Origin: Urbifossiella limnaea
GTDB lineage: Bacteria; Planctomycetota; Planctomycetia; Gemmatales; Gemmataceae
Direction: 5' to 3'
DNA length: 64,000 bases
Assembly (NCBI RefSeq): GCF_007747215.1
Contig: NZ_CP036273.1
Location: forward strand, 7,548,322 to 7,612,321
A program made the position numbers and the translations under genes. The notes under the pieces were generated by a model. The model was given only the letters and a program-made list of their open reading frames with translations. It was not told where the DNA came from and did not search any database. Positions 1-10,690 of the stretch are shown here, piece after piece (the first letter of the stretch is position 1; each line of letters starts with the position of its first letter).

Positions 1-3000
1 TTCGACGACGTGGCCGTCACCGTCAGCCCGCTCGCCGCCGTCTCCGCGTCACCCACCGTGAACCCCACCGCCCCCGTCGACGCCCCCTGGTTGATGCCCT
101 GGTTGGCCACGTCCGAGATCGACGGGCCCGTGTTCGTCGGCGGGTTGACGGTCAGGACGAACGTGTCGGTGGCGGTGAGGCCGCCGGCGTCCGTCACCGT
201 CAGCGTGATGGTCGCGGTGCCGGCCTGGCCCGCCGCCGGGGTGACCGTGATCGTCCGGTTCGCACCCGACCCGCCCAGCACCAGCCCCGACGCCGGCACC
301 AGCGTGAGGTTCGACGACGTCGCCGTCACCGTCAGCCCGCTCGCCGCCGTCTCCGCGTCGCCCACCGTGAACCCCAGGGCGCCCGTCGACGCCCCCTGGT
401 TGACCGCCCGGCTCCCCACGTCCGAGATCGTCGGCGGGGCGTTGACGGTGAGGACGAACGTGTCCGTCGCCGTCAGCCCGCCCGCGTCCGTCACCGTCAG
501 CGTGATCGTCGCCGTCCCCGACTGGCCCGCCGCCGGCGTCACCGTCACCGTCCGGCTCGCGCCCGACCCCCCCAGCACCAGCCCCGACGCCGGCACCAGC
601 GTGAGGTTCGACGACGTGGCGGTGACGGTCAGGCTGCTCGCCGCCGTCTCCGCGTCGCCCACCGTGAACCCCAGGGCGCCCGTCGACGCCCCCTGGTTGA
701 TCGACCGGTTCCCCACGTCCGAGATCGACGGCCCGCCGTTCACGCTGAGGACGAACGTGTCCGTCGCCGTCAGCCCACCCGCGTCCGTCACCGTCAGCGT
801 GATCGTCGCGGTGCCGGACTGCCCGGCCGCCGGCGTCACCGTCACCGTCCGGTTCGCCCCCGACCCGCCTAGCACCAGCCCGGAGCCCGGGACGAGGGTG
901 GGGTTCGACGACGTGGCCGTCACCGTCAGCCCGCTCGCCGCCGTCTCCGCGTCGCCCACCGTGAACCCCAGGGCGCCCGTCGACGCCCCCTGGTTGACCG
1001 CCCGGCTCCCCACGTCCGAGATCGTCGGCGGGGCGTTGACGGTGAGGACGAACGTGTCCGTCGCCGTCAGCCCGCCCGCGTCCGTCACCGTCAGCGTGAT
1101 CGTCGCGGTGCCGGACTGCCCGGCCGCCGGCGTCACCGTCACCGTCCGGCTGGCGCCGGTCCCGCCGAGGACCAGCCCGGAGCCCGGGACGAGGGTGGGG
1201 TTCGACGACGTGGCCGTCACCGTCAGCCCGCTCGCCGCCGTCTCGGCGTCGCCCACCGTGAACCCCAGGGCGCCCGTCGACGCCCCCTGGTTGACCGCCT
1301 GGTTCCCCACGTCCGAGATCGACGGCCCGCCGTTCACGCTGAGGACGAACGTGTCGGTGGCCGTCAGCCCGCCCGCGTCCGTCACCGTCAGCGTGATCGT
1401 CGCGGTGCCGGACTGCCCGGCCGCCGGCGTCACCGTCACCGTCCGGTTCGCACCCGAACCGCCCAGCACCAGACCCGACGCCGGGACGAGGGTGAGGTTC
1501 GACGACGTGGCGGTGACGATCAGGCTGCTCGCCGCCGTCTCCGCGTCACCCACCGTGAACCCCACCGCCCCCGTCGAACTCCCCTGGTTGACCGACTGGT
1601 TCCCCACGTCCGAGATCGACGGCCCGCCGTTCACCGCCACCACGAACGTGTCCGTCGCCGTCAGCCCGCCGGCGTCCGTCACCGTCAGCGTGATCGTCGC
1701 GGTGCCGGACTGCCCGGCCGCCGGCGTCACCGTCACCGTCCGGTTCGCACCCGAACCGCCCAGCACCAGCCCGGAGCCCGGGACGAGGGTGGGGTTCGAC
1801 GACGTGGCCGTCACCGTCAGCCCGCTCGCCGCCGTCTCGGCGTCGCCCACCGTGAACCCCAGGGCGCCCGTCGACGCCCCCTGGTTGACCGCCTGGTTCC
1901 CCACGTCCGAGATCGACGGCCCGCCGTTCACGCTGAGGACGAACGTGTCGGTGGCCGTCAGCCCGCCCGCGTCCGTCACCGTCAGCGTGATCGTCGCGGT
2001 GCCGGACTGCCCGGCCGCCGGCGTCACCGTCACCGTCCGGCTGGCGCCGGTCCCGCCGAGGACCAGCCCGGAGGCGGGGACGAGGGTGAGGTTCGACGAC
2101 GTGGCGGTGACGATCAGGCTGCTCGCCGCCGTCTCCGCGTCGCCCACCGTGAACCCCAGGGCGCCCGTCGACGCCCCCTGGTTGATCGACCGGTTCCCCA
2201 CGTCCGAGATCGACGGCCCGCCGTTCACGCTGAGGACGAACGTGTCCGTCGCCGTCAGCCCACCCGCGTCCGTCACCGTCAGCGTGATCGTCGCGGTGCC
2301 GGACTGCCCGGCCGCCGGCGTCACCGTCACCGTCCGGTTCGCCCCCGACCCGCCTAGCACCAGCCCGGAGCCCGGGACGAGGGTGGGGTTCGACGACGTG
2401 GCCGTCACCGTCAGCCCGCTCGCCGCCGTCTCCGCGTCACCCACCGTGAACCCCACCGCCCCCGTCGACGCCCCCTGGTTGATGCCCTGGTTGGCCACGT
2501 CCGAGATCGACGGGCCCGTGTTCGTCGGCGGGTTGACGGTCAGGACGAACGTGTCGGTGGCGGTGAGGCCGCCGGCGTCCGTCACCGTCAGCGTGATGGT
2601 CGCGGTGCCGGCCTGGCCCGCCGCCGGGGTGACCGTGATCGTCCGGTTCGCACCCGACCCGCCCAGCACCAGCCCCGACGCCGGCACCAGCGTGAGGTTC
2701 GACGACGTCGCCGTCACCGTCAGCCCGCTCGCCGCCGTCTCCGCGTCGCCCACCGTGAACCCCAGGGCGCCCGTCGACGCCCCCTGGTTGACCGCCCGGC
2801 TCCCCACGTCCGAGATCGTCGGCGGGGCGTTGACGGTGAGGACGAACGTGTCCGTCGCCGTCAGCCCGCCCGCGTCCGTCACCGTCAGCGTGATCGTCGC
2901 CGTCCCCGACTGGCCCGCCGCCGGCGTCACCGTCACCGTCCGGCTCGCGCCCGACCCCCCCAGCACCAGCCCCGACGCCGGCACCAGCGTGAGGTTCGAC

Positions 3001-6000
3001 GACGTGGCGGTGACGGTCAGGCTGCTCGCCGCCGTCTCCGCGTCGCCCACCGTGAACCCCAGGGCGCCCGTCGACGCCCCCTGGTTGACCGCCTGGTTCC
3101 CCACGTCCGAGATCGACGGCCCGCCGTTCACGCTGAGGACGAACGTGTCGGTGGCCGTCAGCCCGCCCGCGTCCGTCACCGTCAGCGTGATCGTCGCGGT
3201 GCCGGACTGCCCGGCCGCCGGCGTCACCGTCACCGTCCGGCTGGCGCCGGTCCCGCCGAGGACCAGCCCGGAGGCGGGGACGAGGGTGAGGTTCGACGAC
3301 GTGGCGGTGACGATCAGGCTGCTCGCCGCCGTCTCCGCGTCACCCACCGTGAACCCCACCGCCCCCGTCGAACTCCCCTGGTTGACCGACTGGTTCCCCA
3401 CGTCCGAGATCGACGGCCCGCCGTTCACCGCCACCACGAACGTGTCCGTCGCCGTCAGCCCGCCGGCGTCCGTCACCGTCAGCGTGATCGTCGCGGTGCC
3501 GGACTGCCCGGCCGCCGGCGTCACCGTCACCGTCCGGTTCGCCCCCGACCCGCCTAGCACCAGCCCGGAGCCCGGGACGAGGGTGGGGTTCGACGACGTG
3601 GCCGTCACCGTCAGCCCGCTCGCCGCCGTCTCCGCGTCACCCACCGTGAACCCCACCGCCCCCGTCGACGCCCCCTGGTTGATGCCCTGGTTGGCCACGT
3701 CCGAGATCGACGGGCCCGTGTTCGTCGGCGGGTTGACGGTCAGGACGAACGTGTCGGTGGCGGTGAGGCCGCCGGCGTCCGTCACCGTCAGCGTGATGGT
3801 CGCGGTGCCGGCCTGGCCCGCCGCCGGGGTGACCGTGATCGTCCGGTTCGCACCCGACCCGCCCAGCACCAGCCCCGACGCCGGCACCAGCGTGAGGTTC
3901 GACGACGTCGCCGTCACCGTCAGCCCGCTCGCCGCCGTCTCCGCGTCGCCCACCGTGAACCCCAGGGCGCCCGTCGACGCCCCCTGGTTGACCGCCCGGC
4001 TCCCCACGTCCGAGATCGTCGGCGGGGCGTTGACGGTGAGGACGAACGTGTCCGTCGCCGTCAGCCCGCCCGCGTCCGTCACCGTCAGCGTGATCGTCGC
4101 CGTCCCCGACTGGCCCGCCGCCGGCGTCACCGTCACCGTCCGGCTCGCCCCCGACCCCCCCAGCACCAGACCCGACGCCGGCACCAGCGTGAGGTTCGAC
4201 GACGTGGCGGTGACGGTCAGGCTGCTCGCCGCCGTCTCCGCGTCGCCCACCGTGAACCCCAGGGCGCCCGTCGACGCCCCCTGGTTGACCGCCCGGCTCC
4301 CCACGTCCGAGATCGTCGGCGGGGCGTTGACGGTGAGGACGAACGTGTCCGTCGCCGTCAGCCCGCCCGCGTCCGTCACCGTCAGCGTGATCGTCGCCGT
4401 CCCCGACTGGCCCGCCGCCGGCGTCACCGTCACCGTCCGGCTCGCCCCCGACCCCCCCAGCACCAGACCCGACGCCGGCACCAGCGTGAGGTTCGACGAC
4501 GTGGCGGTGACGGTCAGGCTGCTCGCCGCCGTCTCCGCGTCGCCCACCGTGAACCCCAGGGCGCCCGTCGACGCCCCCTGGTTGACCGCCTGGTTCCCCA
4601 CGTCCGAGATCGACGGCCCGCCGTTCACGCTGAGGACGAACGTGTCGGTGGCCGTCAGCCCGCCCGCGTCCGTCACCGTCAGCGTGATCGTCGCGGTGCC
4701 GGACTGCCCGGCCGCCGGCGTCACCGTCACCGTCCGGCTGGCGCCGGTCCCGCCGAGGACCAGCCCGGAGGCGGGGACGAGGGTGAGGTTCGACGACGTG
4801 GCGGTGACGATCAGGCTGCTCGCCGCCGTCTCCGCGTCGCCCACCGTGAACCCCAGGGCGCCCGTCGACGCCCCCTGGTTGATCGACCGGTTCCCCACGT
4901 CCGAGATCGACGGCCCGCCGTTCACGCTGAGGACGAACGTGTCCGTCGCCGTCAGCCCACCCGCGTCCGTCACCGTCAGCGTGATCGTCGCGGTGCCGGA
5001 CTGCCCGGCCGCCGGCGTCACCGTCACCGTCCGGTTCGCCCCCGACCCGCCGAGGACCAGCCCGGAGCCCGGGACGAGGGTGGGGTTCGACGACGTGGCC
5101 GTCACCGTCAGCCCGCTCGCCGCCGTCTCCGCGTCACCCACCGTGAACCCCACCGCCCCCGTCGAACTCCCCTGGTTGATGCCCTGGTTGGCCACGTCCG
5201 AGATCGACGGGCCGCCGTTGACGGTCAGGACGAACGTGTCGGTGGCGGTCAGCCCGCCGGCGTCGGTCACCGTCAGGGTGATGGTCGCGGTGCCGGACTG
5301 CCCGGCCGCCGGCGTCACCGTCACCGTCCGGTTCGCACCCGAACCGCCCAGCACCAGACCCGACGCCGGGACGAGGGTGAGGTTCGACGACGTGGCGGTG
5401 ACGATCAGGCTGCTCGCCGCCGTCTCCGCGTCACCCACCGTGAACCCCACCGCCCCCGTCGAACTCCCCTGGTTGATGCCCTGGTTGGCCACGTCCGAGA
5501 TCGACGGGCCGCCGTTGACGGTCAGGACGAACGTGTCGGTGGCGGTCAGCCCGCCGGCGTCGGTGACGGTCAGGGTGATGGTCGCGGTGCCGGACTGCCC
5601 GGCCGCCGGCGTCACCGTCACCGTCCGGTTCGCACCCGAACCGCCCAGCACCAGACCCGACGCCGGGACGAGGGTGAGGTTCGACGACGTGGCGGTGACG
5701 ATCAGGCTGCTCGCCGCCGTCTCCGCGTCACCCACCGTGAACCCCACCGCCCCCGTCGAACTCCCCTGGTTGACCGACTGGTTCCCCACGTCCGAGATCG
5801 ACGGCCCGCCGTTCACCGCCACCACGAACGTGTCCGTCGCCGTCAGCCCGCCGGCGTCCGTCACCGTCAGCGTGATCGTCGCGGTGCCGGACTGCCCGGC
5901 CGCCGGCGTCACCGTCACCGTCCGGTTCGCCCCCGACCCGCCCAGCACCAGCCCGGAGCCCGGGACGAGGGTGGGGTTCGACGACGTGGCCGTCACCGTC

Positions 6001-7900
6001 AGCCCGCTCGCCGCCGTCTCGGCGTCGCCCACCGTGAACCCCAGGGCGCCCGTCGACGCCCCCTGGTTGACCGCCTGGTTCCCCACGTCCGAGATCGACG
6101 GCCCGCCGTTCACGCTGAGGACGAACGTGTCGGTGGCCGTCAGCCCGCCCGCGTCCGTCACCGTCAGCGTGATCGTCGCGGTGCCGGACTGCCCGGCCGC
6201 CGGCGTCACCGTCACCGTCCGGCTGGCGCCGGTCCCGCCGAGGACCAGCCCGGAGGCGGGGACGAGGGTGAGGTTCGACGACGTGGCGGTGACGATCAGG
6301 CTGCTCGCCGCCGTCTCCGCGTCGCCCACCGTGAACCCCAGGGCGCCCGTCGACGCCCCCTGGTTGATCGACCGGTTCCCCACGTCCGAGATCGACGGCC
6401 CGCCGTTCACGCTGAGGACGAACGTGTCCGTCGCCGTCAGCCCACCCGCGTCCGTCACCGTCAGCGTGATCGTCGCGGTGCCGGACTGCCCGGCCGCCGG
6501 CGTCACCGTCACCGTCCGGTTCGCCCCCGACCCGCCTAGCACCAGCCCGGAGCCCGGGACGAGGGTGGGGTTCGACGACGTGGCCGTCACCGTCAGCCCG
6601 CTCGCCGCCGTCTCGGCGTCGCCCACCGTGAACCCCAGGGCGCCCGTCGACGCCCCCTGGTTGACCGCCTGGTTCCCCACGTCCGAGATCGACGGCCCGC
6701 CGTTCACGCTGAGGACGAACGTGTCGGTGGCCGTCAGCCCGCCCGCGTCCGTCACCGTCAGCGTGATCGTCGCGGTGCCGGACTGCCCGGCCGCCGGCGT
6801 CACCGTCACCGTCCGGCTGGCGCCGGTCCCGCCGAGGACCAGCCCGGAGGCGGGGACGAGGGTGAGGTTCGACGACGTGGCGGTGACGATCAGGCTGCTC
6901 GCCGCCGTCTCCGCGTCGCCCACCGTGAACCCCAGGGCGCCCGTCGACGCCCCCTGGTTGATCGACCGGTTCCCCACGTCCGAGATCGACGGCCCGCCGT
7001 TCACGCTGAGGACGAACGTGTCGGTGGCCGTCAGCCCGCCCGCGTCCGTCACCGTCAGCGTGATCGTCGCGGTGCCGGACTGCCCGGCCGCCGGCGTCAC
7101 CGTCACCGTCCGGCTGGCGCCGGTCCCGCCGAGGACCAGCCCGGAGGCGGGGACGAGGGTGAGGTTCGACGACGTGGCGGTGACGATCAGGCTGCTCGCC
7201 GCCGTCTCCGCGTCGCCCACCGTGAACCCCAGGGCGCCCGTCGACGCCCCCTGGTTGATCGACCGGTTCCCCACGTCCGAGATCGACGGCCCGCCGTTCA
7301 CGCTGAGGACGAACGTGTCCGTCGCCGTCAGCCCACCCGCGTCCGTCACCGTCAGCGTGATCGTCGCGGTGCCGGACTGCCCGGCCGCCGGCGTCACCGT
7401 CACCGTCCGGTTCGCCCCCGACCCGCCTAGCACCAGCCCGGAGCCCGGGACGAGGGTGGGGTTCGACGACGTGGCCGTCACCGTCAGCCCGCTCGCCGCC
7501 GTCTCGGCGTCGCCCACCGTGAACCCCACCGCCCCCGTCGAACTCCCCTGGTTGACCGACCGGTTCCCCACGTCCGAGATCGTCGGCCGGCCGTTCACCG
7601 TCACCACGAACGTGTCGGTGGCGGTCAGCCCGCCCGCGTCGGTAACGGTCAGGGTGATGGTCGCGGTGCCGGACTGACCCGCCGCCGGCGTCACCGTCAC
7701 CGTCCGGTTGGCGCCGGAACCGCCCAGCACCAGCCCCGATGCCGGCACCAGCGTCGCGTTGCTCGACGTCGCCGTCACGGTGAGGGCGCTCGCCGCCGTC
7801 TCCGCGTCACCCACCGTGAACCCCACCGCCCCCGTCGACGCCCCCTGGTTGATCGACCGGTTCCCCACGTCCGAGATCGACGGGCCCGTGTTCGTCGGCG
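1..7900 (-). repeat. About 26 tandem 297-bp coding repeats with higher-order organisation
   Basis: Units recur every 297 bp (99 codons); starts can be read at 607, 904, 1201, 1498, 1795, 2092 and so on. A longer 309-bp variant carries four extra codons (units beginning near 1, 2389 and 3589). Units are close to identical in DNA and fall into a few variant types that recur in the same order in different places. This indicates recent block duplication or gene conversion and not slow divergence. The last units (about 7460-7900, the N-terminal end of the array) are the most divergent. Confidence 0.92.
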
Positions 7901-10292
7901 GCGGCGAGGTGGAGTTACCGTACTCGTAGGCCCCTAAATCGGAGGCGCTGCCGACGACCTGGCGGGGTTCACTGCCAGCCGGTGCCACGAACTGTCTGGT
8001 CACCGTGTATGCGGCGGCCGATCCCGCCAGTCTACCCGCCTTGTCGATCGCTGCCGACCCGGCCGCCAGGTGGTAGTCCCCACCCGACACGTTCGTGAAC
8101 CCCGGCTGAACGCCCGGGCCGGCGATGAGGTTGGACTCGCCGCCCACGTGCCCGGTGAACGTGTAGCCGCTCGCGGTCGTCAGGTAGTATCCCGAATTGA
8201 CCCAGTTGCGGCCGAAGTAGGCGTTGCTGTCCGAACTCAGAAGGCCGAGGTCCGGCGGGGTGGCACCGGGGGTGTTGGGGACCGCGACGATGATGTTGTT
8301 TCGCGCGTCGAGCGTCTCGCCCGGGGACTGCAGCCGGACGGCTGTGAGATTGTACACCTGGGACTGATCAGCCTGGGCGACCAGGGTGTTGTTGTAGAGG
8401 TAGAGGACGCCCTTTCGGTAAAGGGGATCGAGCCCCTGGTCCCCACCGAACCAGACGAAGGTGGACTCGTTATCGGGGCCTGAGAGGAGGACGTTCCCAT
8501 ACACGAACGTGCTGTGGTAGCGGCTCAGGGTGAGGGCGAGGTCGGACTGGTTCTGGGCCTCTGGCAGCTGTACCTGGACGGCCCCCCCCTCGATGTAGTT
8601 GTTCCGGATGATCAGGCCGGCCGACCGGTCTTTCAGCCCCGCCCCGAGGGAGCCGCTGCGGGTCGGGCCGTACCGATTATTCTGGTAGAGTGTGTCGATG
8701 CCCTCGAGGTAGGTGTTGTGCTCGAGGTACGAGTTGGGGTTACCGTTCCCGTAGATGTAATTCCCGTCCAGGGTCAGGTTCGACATCAGGCGGTTGAACG
8801 TGGACTGCCCGGCCCCGAACACACCCTCGCCGTTGCTGTTGATGGTGTTGCCGCGCAGCGTGACGTTGTCCGCCCGCTCCAGGTACACCCCCGCCCCGAC
8901 CGTGCCGTAGGTCTTGATCGTCCCGTTGTAGTCCGTGAACGTGTAGGCCTGGTAGGCGTTCTGGATCTGGAGGTTCTGGATCGTCAGGTAGCCCGGTTTG
9001 TAACCATCCTTGAACCCCGGCCGGGCGCCGACGACCACCGCCCCATACCCGCTGAGCGGGGCGTAGTGGCTCACGAACTGCGGGGCCATCACCGCGTTGG
9101 CGCCGTCGATGACCGGGAGGGCGCCGGTCGCGGGGTCGGGGACGCCGTTGACCGTGATCCAGGCGGCCGGGGTGCCCCGGGTCGAAATCTGGAAGATCTC
9201 GTGGTACCCGCCCGGCTTGTAGTGGATGTTGACGGTGTCGCCGGGGCCGAGCCGGCTCCAGTCCAGGGCGGCGATGCTCGTGTAGGGCTTGCCCGGGCCG
9301 ATGTCGTACACCCGCGGCGCCCCGGTCCCCGCGCTGGCCGTCACCACCGCGACCGCGGTCCCGAAAAGGGAGTCCATCACGTCGCTGGCCGGGGCCGCGT
9401 AGCTCGAGTCCCCGGCCGCGTTCGTCCCCCGGACCCGGTACATGTACGCCGACTCGGCCGTCAGCCCGGCGTCGGTGAACGAGGTCACCCCCGCACTCGT
9501 CAGGGTCACCTGCGCCCAAGTGGGCGTCGAATAGGTGGTGTAGACGGCCCGCTCGACCTTGAACTGAGTCGTGGCCGCGTCGTTGTTGGCCCAGGTCAGG
9601 GTGACCGACGTGGCCGAGTTGGCGACCGCCACCAGGCCGGACGGCTCGACCGGCCGGCCCGCGGCCCGGGCCGGGAGGGTGACCGCCGCCGCGGTCGAGT
9701 AGTTGGACGTCGTAGCCGTCCAGGAAGTCCCGCGGACGCGGTAGTAGTAGGTCGCCCCCGGGACCAACCCGGTGTCCCGCCAGGTCGTACCCGTGCCCAG
9801 GGCTGCCACCACCTGGTACGCGACCCCGTCGGCCGACCGCTCGAGCAGGTAGTTGCGGGTTCCGACCGAGGTGTTCCGGTCGGTGAACGAAATCGTCGCC
9901 TCCGTCGGGGAGTTGCCCACGGCCTGGAGGTTATTGATCGTGAGCATCGCCCCGGCCGCGACCGCCTTGGTCGCCGCCGACGCCGTCGAGCTGTAAGGCG
10001 TCGGGCCGGAACTGGTGGTCGTCCGCACCCGGTAGAAGTAGGTCGTCGAGGCCCAACCGCTCGTGTCGGTGTACGTGTTCTCACCACCCGGCAGAGTCGC
10101 GAGTACCTTGAACGGGCCGCCGGCGGCCGACGCCCGCTCCACCACCACCGTCGTGTCGGCTGTGTCGGTCAGGTCCCAGGTCAGGTTCACTTCGGATAAT
10201 GACACCGGGGTAGCGACGAGGTTGGTGGCGTCGAGCAGGTCGCGCGACTCGAGCAACTCCAGGCGGCGGCGGAACCGATCTTGCGGCGGCAC
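1..10292 (-). CDS. Giant secreted repeat protein (FN3 / beta-helix / 99-aa repeats), 3' end outside window
   Basis: Open reading frame of about 3,430 codons, still open at the window edge. The GTG start at 10292 has a GAGG Shine-Dalgarno eight bases upstream and is preceded in frame by TGA at 10316-10314. The N-terminus reads VPPQDRFRRRLELLESRDLL, the signature found at the start of many planctomycete exported proteins. Then come three fibronectin-III-like domains (about residues 18-110, 115-205, 215-305, each with YxYRVRxT near its end), a right-handed parallel beta-helix region (about 325-785, many short N-rich turns, ending SDLGAYEYG), and from about 795 onward Ig/cadherin-like repeats (ISDVGN, GFTVGDAET, TVTVTPAAGQSGTATIT, TATDTFVL). 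Probable role: a surface or matrix adhesin or scaffold. The beta-helix could instead bind or cut polysaccharide. No catalytic residues can be assigned. Confidence 0.85.
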   Translation of the reverse strand, partial: MPPQDRFRRRLELLESRDLLDATNLVATPVSLSEVNLTWDLTDTADTTVVVERASAAGGPFKVLATLPGGENTYTDTSGWASTTYFYRVRTTTSSGPTPYSSTASAATKAVAAGAMLTINNLQAVGNSPTEATISFTDRNTSVGTRNYLLERSADGVAYQVVAALGTGTTWRDTGLVPGATYYYRVRGTSWTATTSNYSTAAAVTLPARAAGRPVEPSGLVAVANSATSVTLTWANNDAATTQFKVERAVYTTYSTPTWAQVTLTSAGVTSFTDAGLTAESAYMYRVRGTNAAGDSSYAAPASDVMDSLFGTAVAVVTASAGTGAPRVYDIGPGKPYTSIAALDWSRLGPGDTVNIHYKPGGYHEIFQISTRGTPAAWITVNGVPDPATGALPVIDGANAVMAPQFVSHYAPLSGYGAVVVGARPGFKDGYKPGYLTIQNLQIQNAYQAYTFTDYNGTIKTYGTVGAGVYLERADNVTLRGNTINSNGEGVFGAGQSTFNRLMSNLTLDGNYIYGNGNPNSYLEHNTYLEGIDTLYQNNRYGPTRSGSLGAGLKDRSAGLIIRNNYIEGGAVQVQLPEAQNQSDLALTLSRYHSTFVYGNVLLSGPDNESTFVWFGGDQGLDPLYRKGVLYLYNNTLVAQADQSQVYNLTAVRLQSPGETLDARNNIIVAVPNTPGATPPDLGLLSSDSNAYFGRNWVNSGYYLTTASGYTFTGHVGGESNLIAGPGVQPGFTNVSGGDYHLAAGSAAIDKAGRLAGSAAAYTVTRQFVAPAGSEPRQVVGSASDLGAYEYGNSTSPPPTNTGPSISDVGNRSINQGASTGAVGFTVGDAETAASALTVTATSSNATLVPASGLVLGGSGANRTVTVTPAAGQSGTATITLTVTDAGGLTATDTFVVTVNGRPTISDVGNRSVNQGSSTGAVGFTVGDAETAASGLTVTATSSNPTLVPGSGLVLGGSGANRTVTVTPAAGQSGTATITLTVTDAGGLTATDTFVLSVNGGPSISDVGNRSINQGASTGALGFTVGDAETAASSLIVTATSSNLTLVPASGLVLGGTGASRTVTVTPAAGQSGTATITLTVTDAGGLTATDTFVLSVNGGPSISDVGNRSINQGASTGALGFTVGDAETAASSLIVTATSSNLTLVPASGLVLGGTGASRTVTVTPAAGQSGTATITLTVTDAGGLTATDTFVLSVNGGPSISDVGNQAVNQGASTGALGFTVGDAETAASGLTVTATSSNPTLVPGSGLVLGGSGANRTVTVTPAAGQSGTATITLTVTDAGGLTATDTFVLSVNGGPSISDVGNRSINQGASTGALGFTVGDAETAASSLIVTATSSNLTLVPASGLVLGGTGASRTVTVTPAAGQSGTATITLTVTDAGGLTATDTFVLSVNGGPSISDVGNQAVNQGASTGALGFTVGDAETAASGLTVTATSSNPTLVPGSGLVLGGSGANRTVTVTPAAGQSGTATITLTVTDAGGLTATDTFVVAVNGGPSISDVGNQSVNQGSSTGAVGFTVGDAETAASSLIVTATSSNLTLVPASGLVLGGSGANRTVTVTPAAGQSGTATITLTVTDAGGLTATDTFVLTVNGGPSISDVANQGINQGSSTGAVGFTVGDAETAASSLIVTATSSNLTLVPASGLVLGGSGANRTVTVTPAAGQSGTATITLTVTDAGGLTATDTFVLTVNGGPSISDVANQGINQGSSTGAVGFTVGDAETAASGLTVTATSSNPTLVPGSGLVLGGSGANRTVTVTPAAGQSGTATITLTVTDAGGLTATDTFVLSVNGGPSISDVGNRSINQGASTGALGFTVGDAETAASSLIVTATSSNLTLVPASGLVLGGTGASRTVTVTPAAGQSGTATITLTVTDAGGLTATDTFVLSVNGGPSISDVGNQAVNQGASTGALGFTVGDAETAASSLTVTATSSNLTLVPASGLVLGGSGASRTVTVTPAAGQSGTATITLTVTDAGGLTATDTFVLTVNAPPTISDVGSRAVNQGASTGALGFTVGDAETAASSLTVTATSSNLTLVPASGLVLGGSGASRTVTVTPAAGQSGTATITLTVTDAGGLTATDTFVLTVNAPPTISDVGSRAVNQGASTGALGFTVGDAETAASGLTVTATSSNLTLVPASGLVLGGSGANRTITVTPAAGQAGTATITLTVTDAGGLTATDTFVLTVNPPTNTGPSISDVANQGINQGASTGAVGFTVGDAETAASGLTVTATSSNPTLVPGSGLVLGGSGANRTVTVTPAAGQSGTATITLTVTDAGGLTATDTFVVAVNGGPSISDVGNQSVNQGSSTGAVGFTVGDAETAASSLIVTATSSNLTLVPASGLVLGGTGASRTVTVTPAAGQSGTATITLTVTDAGGLTATDTFVLSVNGGPSISDVGNQAVNQGASTGALGFTVGDAETAASSLTVTATSSNLTLVPASGLVLGGSGASRTVTVTPAAGQSGTATITLTVTDAGGLTATDTFVLTVNAPPTISDVGSRAVNQGASTGALGFTVGDAETAASGLTVTATSSNLTLVPASGLVLGGSGANRTITVTPAAGQAGTATITLTVTDAGGLTATDTFVLTVNPPTNTGPSISDVANQGINQGASTGAVGFTVGDAETAASGLTVTATSSNPTLVPGSGLVLGGSGANRTVTVTPAAGQSGTATITLTVTDAGGLTATDTFVLSVNGGPSISDVGNRSINQGASTGALGFTVGDAETAASSLIVTATSSNLTLVPASGLVLGGTGASRTVTVTPAAGQSGTATITLTVTDAGGLTATDTFVLSVNGGPSISDVGNQAVNQGASTGALGFTVGDAETAASGLTVTATSSNPTLVPGSGLVLGGSGANRTVTVTPAAGQSGTATITLTVTDAGGLTATDTFVVAVNGGPSISDVGNQSVNQGSSTGAVGFTVGDAETAASSLIVTATSSNLTLVPASGLVLGGSGANRTVTVTPAAGQSGTATITLTVTDAGGLTATDTFVLSVNGGPSISDVGNQAVNQGASTGALGFTVGDAETAASGLTVTATSSNPTLVPGSGLVLGGTGASRTVTVTPAAGQSGTATITLTVTDAGGLTATDTFVLTVNAPPTISDVGSRAVNQGASTGALGFTVGDAETAASGLTVTATSSNPTLVPGSGLVLGGSGANRTVTVTPAAGQSGTATITLTVTDAGGLTATDTFVLSVNGGPSISDVGNRSINQGASTGALGFTVGDAETAASSLTVTATSSNLTLVPASGLVLGGSGASRTVTVTPAAGQSGTATITLTVTDAGGLTATDTFVLTVNAPPTISDVGSRAVNQGASTGALGFTVGDAETAASGLTVTATSSNLTLVPASGLVLGGSGANRTITVTPAAGQAGTATITLTVTDAGGLTATDTFVLTVNPPTNTGPSISDVANQGINQGASTGAVGFTVGDAETAASGLTVTATSS

Positions 10293-10690
10293 GGCGAGGC
10301 CCTCGTTACCCGATCAAGGCGTGACAGGGGGCGGGCCTCGGCCACAGCCAAGGTCCCGGAGCCTGGAGTCGGGGGTGATATGGCGTCGGATACCCAAACC
10401 TGAGTCAAGCTCGGCTGCCCTGCGTTGCTCATCGCTGCCCAGGGCACGGGCGCCAACTCAAGTATGCGGGTCGGGCGTACCGACACTCACGCTATAGTGC
10501 AGCGAATTGTGAGCCGCAAGCGCAAATCGAGCAGTGGCTGACCAGCACAGCGAGCTCGAGCCGCCTCGTGACACCCATGGGGCAAACCTAAGTGCTTCCG
10601 GCTCTTGCTCATAGATTGGCTTGAACGAATCTCGGCCGCTGCCCGCATGAGATAAAGCTTGTTGAACTTTTTGTTTCCCGGGGGTGTCGG
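10293..10690. other. Divergent intergenic region, no gene seen
   Basis: About 400 bp between the divergent starts of the giant repeat protein and the VanZ-like gene. It should hold both promoters. The small open frames here have no family features and overlap each other, and I see no convincing -35/-10 pair or inverted repeat. A GGGGGTG stretch just before 10691 could serve as ribosome binding site for the VanZ-like gene. Confidence 0.4.

Noticed and set aside
10-7677. A 2,555-codon open frame on the plus strand over the repeat array
   Set aside because: It is the antisense of the giant repeat protein. The minus-strand reading gives classic Ig/cadherin-like repeats plus N-terminal domains and a proper start, while the plus-strand product has no family features.
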